Source: Prillingera fragicola (lineage: Eukaryota > Basidiomycota > Tremellomycetes > Trichosporonales > Trichosporonaceae). From it: a stretch of DNA of 64,000 bases. A model generated the notes under the pieces. The model was not told the origin of the DNA. It did no database searches and saw only the letters and a program-made list of their open reading frames with translations. Position 1 is the stretch's first letter. Each line of letters opens with the position of its first letter. A program made the translations under genes and the position numbers. The stretch is taken from contig BEDY01000007.1 of assembly GCA_002335605.1 (NCBI GenBank), positions 1,045,169 through 1,109,168 of the forward strand. The letters run 5' to 3'. This document shows, in pieces, positions 53,571 through 61,511 of this stretch.

Positions 53571-55265
53571 ATGACGAACATGACAGTCACCACCTATCGC
53601 AACCCCGTTATCCCGGGCTTCAATCCCGACCCATCCATCTGCCACGTCCCGGGCAAAGGCTACTTTCTCGCCGTCAGCAGCTTTGAATACTTTCCCGGAC
53701 TGCCTGTGTATCACTCTACTGATCTGGTCAACTGGAAGCTCATCGGTCATGCCATCAACCGCCGCTCGCAGGGAGTCGATATGCGGGCTGTCGAGTCGTC
53801 GGCAGGGCTGTGGGCGCCGACTTTTCGGTTTTGGAAGGGACGGTGGTACATGATTTGTGCGTGCTTCTGGCGCACACGATTCACACCAGTGAGTATCGCA
53901 ATGCATGCTTGTGCTAACGGCAGCCCCGCGAAATGATTTCTAGCGGATTCTACGTATCCACCGACGACATTTTTGATGACTCGAAGTGGAGCGAGGCAGT
54001 CTACTTTGAGGATGTGGGCTTTGACCAGGATGTAAGTTGACTTGGAAGCAGGAAACTGACAGTAGCTCCTCTTTGACGACGATGACAGGGTATACCACAC
54101 TGTCACCAAGTACGACTTTGGCGGTCCTAAGAAACGTATCGAGTCATGGATCAGCGAAATCGACCTTGCAACGGGGGCCTCGCTGTCGGCTCCCGTCCTC
54201 GCACGCGCTTCAGATCTGGGTATCGCCGAGGGCTGCCATATCATCAAGCGCGAAGGGTGGTACTACCTTCTGGTGGCCGAGGGAGGCACTGAAGGTGGCC
54301 ACCGCGAGTGTGTTTATCGCTCCTCTAAACCCATGGGTCCGTACTTGGCGCCGCCAGATGGCGTCAACCCGCTCATCTACAACGGCGACCACCCGCGCGT
54401 ACAGAACACTGGTCATCTCGACCTAGTTGAAGGTGACAATGGCTGGGTCGGCGTGTGTCTTGGTGTCAGGCCAGTGTACCCCGCGGGTCTGGCAAGGCAG
54501 GGCATTACGGGCATGCCGTCCCAGCTCGGACGCGAGACGTTTCTAGCGCCAGTCGAGTGGGTGGATGGGTGGCCTGTTGTCAATCGCCGCGAGGTCATTG
54601 ATGTTGAAGGCAGCGGCAACTTTGATGTACAGGCGGCAGAGGAGGCGTCTTGGGAGGACAAGTTCGATGAGAAGGCCCTGTCGCTCGGTTGGTACACACC
54701 TGGCACCCCACTCAGGCAGGCTTACTCTGTGACATCACGGGGACTGGCGCTGCGTGGCGGCCCCGACACGCTAGACATTCAGCATGCGCCGACTCTGCAG
54801 CTTCGGAAACAGCCAGCGTTCAATCTCGACTGGGAAACCGAGGTGGACTTCAACCCCGAACTTGGGCAGGAAGCAGGGACAGTGGCGTGGATCGAGCACC
54901 GTGTGTACGCCTCACTCGGTGTGCGAGGGACCCAGGCTGGCCGGGAGATTGTGTTCAAACGACCCGCGGGCGAAGACAAGTTTGAGGTGAGCATTTGAAT
55001 TGGCCGACGCTGACAACAGACTATCACCTTTGCCGTTGCCGAGGGACCAGTCAAACTTGCCATCCGTGCCAGGACTGCCGACTATACCTTTGCCTTCACC
55101 GCCAAAGGCTCCCCCGAGGTTGTGGCAGGCAGAATCCCTGCAGCCATGCTGGTGCCGCTGTTCACTGGCGTGCATCTTGGCGTATATGCCCAGGGGTACA
55201 AGAATACACCGTGTCTTGAGAATGCGTACTTTGCGTACTGCAAGTGGAATCTCGTCAGCGAGTAG
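53571..55265 (+). CDS. GH43-family beta-xylosidase / arabinofuranosidase
   Basis: Encodes a five-bladed beta-propeller glycosidase. The ATG at 53571 (MTNMTVTTYRNPVIPGFNPD) carries the first catalytic-base Asp in NPDPSI. Then come AVSSFEYFPGLPVYHSTDLV, LWAPTFRFWKGRWYMI, LLFDDDDRVYHT and the acid Glu in GIAEGCHIIKREGWYYL. The domain ends with NGDHPRVQNTGHLDL. A C-terminal beta-sandwich (NLDWETEVDFNP, YASLGVRG, TITFAVAEGPVKLA) is typical of large fungal GH43 enzymes. Introns lie at about 53888-53922, 54034-54065 and 54988-55019. No signal peptide is present, so it is probably intracellular and would cleave imported xylo- or arabino-oligosaccharides. Confidence 0.9.
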
Positions 55266-55667
55266 GAGGCACAACAGTTGAAATTGAATGGCATTCATTA
55301 GCTTTGGTGCTCTGTTGCCGTGGCGGTCAGGCTGACACTGAACCCACCTTTCATGGCCAGCCGAGGCCTAGTACTGAACCGAATCGTCTTTCGGTCGTCC
55401 CACATGCATCATTAAGAACCAGTCATGCATCCGATATCATATCACCAGGTGGGTCACCTGTGGGACGGGAACTTCCCCTGGTGTTACACAAAGATGTGGT
55501 GAGCGGGAACGACCTCTTACCCTGGCGTACGGTCTTCCGCGCTCATGTTTAGATTACTCGGTATATGCCACGATGCCCGCCCTCTGGCAGGATGTCAACA
55601 TCACTGGCATGCGTTCGGGGAAGAAGGCAACACATAACAACAATTACAGTCTACCACTCACTTCAGC
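55266..55667. other. Intergenic region, lipase promoter
   Basis: About 400 nt. No gene or repeat is seen. Confidence 0.4.
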
Positions 55668-56728
55668 ATGAAGACGACTACAATTTCATTGCTAGCACTG
55701 ACTGCAGGCGTGGCCGCTGTGCCCTCAGACCACGTCGAGCGTGCCATTGCCAACGCCCCAGTCGAACGTGGTTTCCCCGACATTGAGGAGCGCTGGCTCA
55801 ATCCATTCACCAACGGCCCTGTCCATGCATTGTCGCCCGAGGTCATCTCTTCCTGGGTCCCGCTGGCCCACTACCAAGCGTGAGTAAAACTGTCACCCAC
55901 AGTGGCTGAGAGCAGCGCTGCGTACTGCGACATGGGCGCGGTCCAGAGCTGGACATGCGGCGAGCACTGCGCTGCCATTGGCGGTAAGAACAAGGTTGTG
56001 ATGACAGGTGGCAACGATGAGGAGACACCCCAGCGTGAGTACGCGCACCAGCTCGTGCTAACTGTTCAGACTACGTGGTCAATAATGGCTCGCATCTCAT
56101 CGTCGGCATCCGGGGCACGAGCCAGTCGCCAAAATCGCTCGCCAACGACCTGAACTTCTTCCTCACCCGTCCTGACGAGCAGTACTTTCCCGGCATCAAG
56201 AAGGCGGGCGGCAAGGTGCATACGGGGTTCTACCGTGCCATGACTCGTGTGGCCGCCACCGTGGCTCCGGTCGTGCAGGCTGAAGTCAAGGCAGGCACCA
56301 CCCAGGTCATCGTCCTAGGCCACAGTCTCGGAGCCGCCGTGGGCCAGCTCCTCGGTCTCTACCTCGACGCCCTCCTCAGCCACAGCGCGACGGTCGAAAC
56401 TCGCAACTTTGCCACTCCCCGAGTCGGCAACCCGGCGTACGCCAACTATGTCGACGCCCGCATGGGCTCCCGCCAGCAGCACCTGCAAAACTACAACGAC
56501 CCCTTCCCACACTTGCCGCCCAAGGACTGGGGATTCCGGCACCCGAGCAACGAGATCTTCCTCCCTAGTGCTGGTAGCATGAACCCCGTCGCCTGCACGG
56601 GCCAGGAGAACAAGAAGTGTGCCAACGAACACGCCGAGCCGCTTGACTGGCTTACAAGCTTTGTCAGTTTGAGTAAGACGGATATTCACAGCGGACCGTA
56701 TCTGGGGGTCATGCTGCATTGTAAATAG
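55668..56728 (+). CDS. Secreted class 3 lipase
   Basis: Encodes an extracellular triacylglycerol or ester lipase. The N-terminus (MKTTTISLLALTAGVAAVP) is a signal peptide. Exons start at 55668, about 55914 and about 56071. The Lipase_3 fold shows LIVGIRGTSQSPKSLANDL, VHTGFYRAM and the nucleophile elbow VIVLGHSLGAAVGQLLGLYL, then NFATPRVGNPAYANYVD (Asp region) and DPFPHLPP (oxyanion/His side). A Cys-containing segment (AAYCDMGAVQSWTCGEHC) lies near residue 75. All catalytic elements are present. The gene belongs to the enzyme-rich block and likely uses exogenous fats. The stop is at 56726-56728. Confidence 0.9.
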
Positions 56729-56953
56729 GCTGGACAATGGATATGGACACTGGGTTTTAGTTGCGATGGCCACCTCACTCACCTCACTGACGAGGCTAGG
56801 TGTTGGCGTCTGTGAGGGACCAGCACGAAATATATCCGCATCACTGTTGCTGGTTCTGATCCTGCCATTGAAGTTGATATGGCCGTGAGATGTGGTGCGC
56901 GCTGTCTTCCAGGCGGCGCTGTTTGGTGGGCTCGACCCGCTCTACGCGGACTT

Positions 56954-57983
56954 CTAGATGCCGTCCCTGTATGACTGGCCTCCCATTTGTCGATCAAACT
57001 CGGCGCATTCGCTCAAGCCGCAGAGTTCAAATACTTCGCGCACGCCGCCGGTTTGCCCTTGGTCGTTGACGACATCCTTGAGCGCACCGGTCGACTGAAG
57101 CTCGCGGGCTGCCTGCTGGTAGGCGAGATACGCAGAGGTCAAGGCAAAGCACGGCCAGATGACGAGCTTGTAGCCCATGCGCTCCGCCTCTGCGGCATCC
57201 ACCAAAGGCGTCACACCGCCGTTGACCATGTTGAGCAGGCATGGCGTTGGAGCCTGCGATGTGTCAGTGGGAGCCGATGCACAAGACTCACCAGTGCCTT
57301 GACCGATTGCTCCATCTCTTCCACGGTCTTCATCCCCTCGAGGAAGACGACGTCGGCACCAGCGGCCACTGCAGCTTGCAGCCTACGCACGGCCTCGTTC
57401 ATTCCCAAGCTCTGAAGTGAGTCAGTGCGGGCAATGATGACAATGTCCTGGCCGAGCCGCTTTCGCGCCGCATCCGCCGCCCGAATCCGAGAGACAAGGA
57501 CATCGAGGTCGACTAGTTCTTTGCCGAGTAGATGACCGCATCGTTTGGACATGACCTGGTCTTCAATGTGCAATCCTGCTACGCCTGCCAAGATATATCG
57601 TTCCACCTGATGATCAGTTCAAAGGTCGCAGCAGACAAGCCCGCGGCAACTCACAGTTCGGGAGACCATAACAGGCCCGCCAAAGCCCGTGTCCGCGTCT
57701 GCAATGACTGGCACTGATCTGTCCAGCGAGGCGAGCATGGCAGCGTTACGGACCATGTCATCGGCTGTTGCGAGGCCCAGATCAGGCATGCCTAGGGTAC
57801 TGATGGCAGTGCCAGCGCCCGTCTGTCATGGTCAGCGTGTTGAGTCTGACTGACGAGTACCATATAGAGGGTCTTGAATCCATTCTCTAGACAGACTCGT
57901 GCGCCGAGACCATCATATACACCTGGGCATACAACGATACCTGCGGCGAGCTGTTGGCGTAAAGTTGCTGCTATGTTGGGCAT
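56954..57983 (-). CDS. Isocitrate lyase / PEP mutase superfamily enzyme
   Basis: Encodes a TIM-barrel carbon-carbon lyase or phosphomutase-type enzyme, about 280-290 residues, from the ATG complementary to 57981-57983 (MPNIAATLRQQLAAGIVVCP). Motifs are DGLGARVCLENGF, VPVIADADTGFGGPVMV, GVAGLHIEDQVMSKRCGHLL (the KRCGH catalytic Cys loop), IIARTDSLQSLGM and FLEGMKTVEEME. The C-terminal domain has PCLLNMVNGGVTPL. Members include oxaloacetate acetylhydrolase-, methylisocitrate lyase- and carboxyphosphonate phosphonomutase-like enzymes; the exact substrate cannot be told. Introns near 57866-57823, 57658-57608 and 57291-57253 keep frame. The gene abuts the repeat-rich DNA at its 5' side. Confidence 0.88.
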
Positions 57984-58099
57984 TCAGTGATCTTGGAGAA
58001 ATGATGGTAGAACGTTGTAGGTAGCGTCATTGATATTTCTTTTCATGTCGGCCAAAGCCGACGGCCGGGCAAGGGACGAAACATCCCCGCAAGTCTTCC

Positions 58100-58310
58100 T
58101 GGGGGTCTCGGGCCCTCGCCCGCAGGGGCGGGCGACCCCTCGCCCGGCCCTCGCCCGCCCCGACGCCCCTCGCCCGCCCACCGTAGCGAATTCCCGGACC
58201 CTTTTCCAAATCCTCCGCCAGGCACAATCCTCTCGCCCGGGGGTGAGCCCCTCGCCCGGCCTCCAACCTCGCCCGGGGTCCCGCACCTCGCCTGACCCCC
58301 CCCCCCTTCT
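58100..58310. repeat. GC-rich minisatellite with CTCGCCCG motif
   Basis: The octamer CTCGCCCG occurs exactly at 58115, 58139, 58150, 58169, 58232, 58251 and 58268, with a variant at 58287. The stretch ends in C11 (58296-58306). The composition is far from that of the neighbours. No gene is seen. Confidence 0.85.
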
Positions 58311-58341
58311 CTCTCGCTAGATGATGTCTCGCCTTGTCTTA

Positions 58342-58880
58342 TCTCACCTGTCGGGCGCGCCCGTTGGGACAATTGTTTCTTGCCGAGCCCAATCGCGCGC
58401 TGGTCTCTCTTCTGTTAATATACCATGAACCATGATCCTCCGGGGCGTTTCGACACCTTCTCTATTCTGGCTTGACCGGCGCGCCCGTTGGGGGGGTTTT
58501 GCTGTCGAGTTACGGCAGCACTATCCGAAGTGTGTGTGAGGGACCATCCTCCAGTTTCCAGAACACCTTCCCTCATCCCTCAATATCCGCTTGACAGGCG
58601 CGCCCTTCGGGGGGGTTTTGCTGTCGAGTTACGGCGACGACACTACCCGAACTGTGAGGGAGCATCCTCCGGTTTCCAGAACACCTTCTCTCATCCCTCA
58701 TCCCTCATCCCTCATACTGGCTTGACAGGCGCGCCCGTTGGGGTTTTTTTCTGTGCTCACTGCAACAGAAGACGACCAACAGAGTTGTCACGGCATCATT
58801 CTACGGTTCTTCCCACAGCTACTCCAGTTCTGGCTTGGCGGGCGCGCCCTTTGGCTGGGATTCACAGTTGACAGACTACG
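58342..58880. repeat. Five-unit diverged tandem array centred on GGCGCGCC
   Basis: GGCGCGCC cores occur at about 58353, 58478, 58598, 58728 and 58850, spaced roughly 115-130 nt. Units 2 and 3 are most alike: GGCGCGCCC, a G-run, GGTTTTGCTGTCGAGTTACGG, then ATCCTCC(A/G)GTTTCCAGAA and CACCTTC(C/T)CTCATCCCTC. Units 1, 4 and 5 keep the core and only fragments of the rest. A 7-nt microsatellite (TCATCCC, about 3.5 copies, 58691-58715) sits inside unit 3. The array abuts the retrotransposon LTR. Its nature is unknown: an older element's LTR tail, satellite or a host repeat used as an insertion site. Confidence 0.75.
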
Positions 58881-58885
58881 AGAGG

Positions 58886-59259
58886 TGTCACGATCCAGCC
58901 CGAGTTTGCTTCCGTAGTTCATATACTTCCGTAGTCTTTCGGCCACGCGACCTCCACCTGGAGTCCCCGCGGTGGCACTTGGCCGGTGCAACGCACCGTG
59001 CAGCGAACAACTTGTATCGCTTGTAGCGTTGTACTCTAAGCCATGTTACTTTGAGTCTAGTCCAGTCTATTCGACGCGCCTCCCCTCTCGTCCATGTCTT
59101 AGTCATTTACGCTACGCCGCAGCAAGTCGTTATCGAGTTACCACCGGGATTCACCTGTGTTCGCCACTTCGTCGCTCTTGCGCCCCCACACCTGCCGTCA
59201 ACTACGCTGGACGGATTGATTTGAGGTTATCGGCTACGTCCCTCACTTCGATCGTGACA
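58886..59259 (+). repeat. 5' long terminal repeat with 10-bp inverted termini
   Basis: 374 bp beginning TGTCACGATC (58886-58895) and ending GATCGTGACA (59250-59259). These are exact inverted complements and start with TG and end with CA. If the transcript begins at the self-priming segment (59038), U3 is about 152 nt and R-U5 about 222 nt. The 3' LTR is not in the window, so the borders rest on the termini and on the adjacent primer site. Confidence 0.85.
59038..59050 (+). promoter_or_regulatory. Self-primer segment in the LTR (predicted transcript start)
   Basis: AAGCCATGTTACT is the exact reverse complement of the 13 nt at 59261-59273. In the Tf1 type of priming the first bases of the mRNA fold back on the PBS, so the RNA 5' end would be here. 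Confidence 0.7.
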
Positions 59260-59260
59260 T

Positions 59261-59273
59261 AGTAACATGGCTT
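59261..59273 (+). other. Primer-binding site for self-priming
   Basis: AGTAACATGGCTT starts one base after the LTR end. It pairs perfectly over 13 bp with 59038-59050. A tRNA primer is a less good fit: TGG at 59268-59270 has no obvious tRNA match. Confidence 0.75.
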
Positions 59274-59874
59274 CTGCCTGGGTCCAACCTCGATAACGAT
59301 CTCGCGTCGGTCTCGCTGCCCGACACTCTACCCAAAGGCTCGACCTTTGAAGTTGGCTTTCTAGCCATTCCGCCCCGACTCTCCCTTCCTTCTTCTTCTT
59401 TCCGACCCGCCCTTCAAAACTGCAGCGAATTGCAACCGCTGGCAGTGGCCATTGAGCCGTTCAAGCCTGGCTCATCCCTTGTTACGGTGAGCCCCAACCA
59501 AACTGCCTTCTGGCGAGTTCCCCTGAAGACTGCCCCCTCTTCATCACTATCTCTCAACCACTTGTGACAAGTTCTTCTCGAGTTCGCACCTCAAGACACC
59601 TCATTTGTGAACTCACAAACACGGTGGCTGATAAGCCATCACCCCAATACCCCGACGTTCCAACGCTTGGTCCTCTGAAAAGCACACAGAGGAGGACTGT
59701 GCTTGGAGGCGTCGCGAACAGTGCGAGACAGAGAGAGAGTGGAAGAACAGGCTGCTTTTGAAGGGGGTTGAAGCCTGTGTCTTTTCAACTCATCCCCACC
59801 TTCTCTCAATCCCACACCACCACCGCACCGTTACTTTTATACCCCCAACTCCCTTCAAACCAACCTGTGACATC
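59274..59874. other. Long gag leader
   Basis: 600 nt between the PBS and gag ATG 59875. It contains several short upstream ORFs (for example 59564-59761 on the plus strand). Such a leader may hold packaging or translational control elements; nothing specific can be seen. Confidence 0.5.
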
Positions 59875-61470
59875 ATGTCTCAACAACCTCCTCGTGGACC
59901 TCCCCAGTTCCCTGGTGTACCGCCCACTCCCATCTCCATGCCGGAGCGCCCTGCTGAAGGGCCTTCCTCAATGGGGACTGGTGACGAAGGTAGCCGGACC
60001 CCCACTCCGAGTACCGGAAAAAGGGCTGAAGGACCCACTCACCTACCTGTGAGAAAGAGTTCTCTCAGTCTCTTCAGCACCCCCAACCCGGCTGAAGACG
60101 ACAACGAATCGGTAGACTCTGAGTCCATGGAGAGTACCGATCCTGTCGACGTCCTTATCCCGGCTCCTCCTCGCACAATCACCAATATCCTGGCCGCATT
60201 CCTGAACAAGAACGAGCACGATCTCACCCAAGGCGACATCCTCTCTCACATCAATGACCCCAACTTCTTGGGTGCTATGCACTCGATCCAGCAACAAGAG
60301 TTCGTGGCTGAGGAGGTCTATCGTCGTCATCAAGCCTCAGTTCCTGTTCCCTCTACGCCTGCTGTTGTCAACCCCGCCTCGCAGCAGGAAGTCCAAAGTT
60401 CGACGCCGACGCCTACTACCAAGGTTCCTCGCCCCCTCAAGATGGGTTCGTCTCCTGCAAAGGAGTCGAACAAGCAGCAAGAGACGGGAGATGGTATCCA
60501 TCTCCTTGTCGATGCCATGAAGGAACTTGCCCGACAGTTCCAACAACCCGCCGTCTCAACCCCGTCTACTCGATCAGTTGTCAAGGGTCTCAAAGCTCCC
60601 CGTGCCAAGGCCATGACGTTCTCTGGAGACCGTTCCAAATTCAAGGAGTTTGCCCGTCGAACCAAGGGTGATATCTTGAGCTTCGAGGAGACGTCATTCC
60701 CCAACGACCGCACCAAGATTGATTATGTCGCCACCCTCCTCGAAGACAAGGCCGGAGAGTGGTTCATCAATATGGCGGGAGCTACGGACACTTGGAACGA
60801 TTCATTCAATCGTTTCTGGAATGACTTCGAGGACCTGTGGGAGGACCCCGACCGTGTCACCAACTTCTATGAGCGCTGGGAGACCCTATCCATGGGCTCT
60901 CAATCCATCGATGACTACTACGCTGACTTTGTCACAGTGCGCGCGGCACTTGATGAGGTGAGTGAAGAGATGGGCGTTCACAAGTTCGTCAAGGGCCTCC
61001 CTCGGGCTATCTGTCGACAGATGGATGGCAATCTCGGGGGTTACAAGACTGTCAAGGATGCTTTCGCTTTCGCCAAGCAGCGCGTTAGGGCTCAACAAAG
61101 GGATGAAACCCTGTTCGGTCGCAGCAACTATTCGCGTCCTGTTGCGTCTACGGCTCGCCCCAGTGTTGCGCCGACACGCAGTGCCAACCCGCGTCCGACT
61201 GCGTCCAGCACTACTGTTCCCATTGCGCGGACAACGAGCGAGCTTCGCGATCTGGTTCGGGAAATGTCAAGCATGAGACCTGTGGAAACACAGAGGAAGT
61301 GCTACAATTGTGGGTCCCCGGATCATTTACGCCGTGACTGTCCCCAGCAGGTTCGTGCGGCAGTAGCCTTCATGGAGGCTCTGCCGGATGAAGTCATTGA
61401 GTCGAGCCTCATTGACTTAGACTCTGATGACACCGTCGTCGAGTCCCCCGCCTCCCAGGCGGGAAACTAG
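59875..61470 (+). CDS. gag: Retrotransposon Gag
   Basis: 531 codons from ATG 59875 to TAG 61468-61470. The N-terminal about 230 residues are Pro/Ser/Thr-rich and disordered. The capsid-like domain spans about residues 230-410, with blocks such as AMTFSGDRSKFKEFARRTKG and FVKGLPRAICRQM. The C-terminal zinc knuckle CYNCGSPDHLRRDC is a perfect C-x2-C-x4-H-x4-C nucleic-acid-binding motif. The last codons hold the GGGAAAC slippery site. I took the first ATG of the frame as the start, since the frame is open to 59758 but has no earlier ATG. Confidence 0.92.
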   Translation: MSQQPPRGPPQFPGVPPTPISMPERPAEGPSSMGTGDEGSRTPTPSTGKRAEGPTHLPVRKSSLSLFSTPNPAEDDNESVDSESMESTDPVDVLIPAPPRTITNILAAFLNKNEHDLTQGDILSHINDPNFLGAMHSIQQQEFVAEEVYRRHQASVPVPSTPAVVNPASQQEVQSSTPTPTTKVPRPLKMGSSPAKESNKQQETGDGIHLLVDAMKELARQFQQPAVSTPSTRSVVKGLKAPRAKAMTFSGDRSKFKEFARRTKGDILSFEETSFPNDRTKIDYVATLLEDKAGEWFINMAGATDTWNDSFNRFWNDFEDLWEDPDRVTNFYERWETLSMGSQSIDDYYADFVTVRAALDEVSEEMGVHKFVKGLPRAICRQMDGNLGGYKTVKDAFAFAKQRVRAQQRDETLFGRSNYSRPVASTARPSVAPTRSANPRPTASSTTVPIARTTSELRDLVREMSSMRPVETQRKCYNCGSPDHLRRDCPQQVRAAVAFMEALPDEVIESSLIDLDSDDTVVESPASQAGN

Positions 61471-61511
61471 AGCCCCTCATTGCCCGAGAGCAGGGCAATG
61501 CGGGAGTGCTC
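61461..61511 (+). promoter_or_regulatory. Programmed -1 ribosomal frameshift signal (GGGAAAC + predicted pseudoknot)
   Basis: In gag frame the heptamer reads G GGA AAC (61461-61467), directly before the TAG stop. After 10 nt, CATTGCCC (61478-61485) pairs with GGGCAATG (61493-61500) as a perfect 8-bp stem. The loop bases GAGCA (61488-61492) pair with TGCTC (61507-61511). This forms an H-type pseudoknot (loop 1 of 2 nt, loop 3 of 6 nt). The extra CCC/GGG pairing (61474-61476 with 61502-61504) is an alternative that lengthens the hairpin. Confidence 0.85.

Noticed and set aside
58342..58880. CRISPR array reading of the spaced GGCGCGCC units
   Set aside because: Units are 115-130 nt, diverged, and the spacers are themselves related. 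The genome is fungal.
59268..59285. tRNA-primed PBS (TGGCTTCTGCCTGGG)
   Set aside because: No fungal tRNA 3' end that I know matches well, while the self-complementary 13-nt match is perfect and adjacent to the LTR.
59564..59761. Upstream ORF in the gag leader as an extra retrotransposon gene
   Set aside because: Short, Ser/Arg-rich, without motif; more likely a chance upstream ORF.
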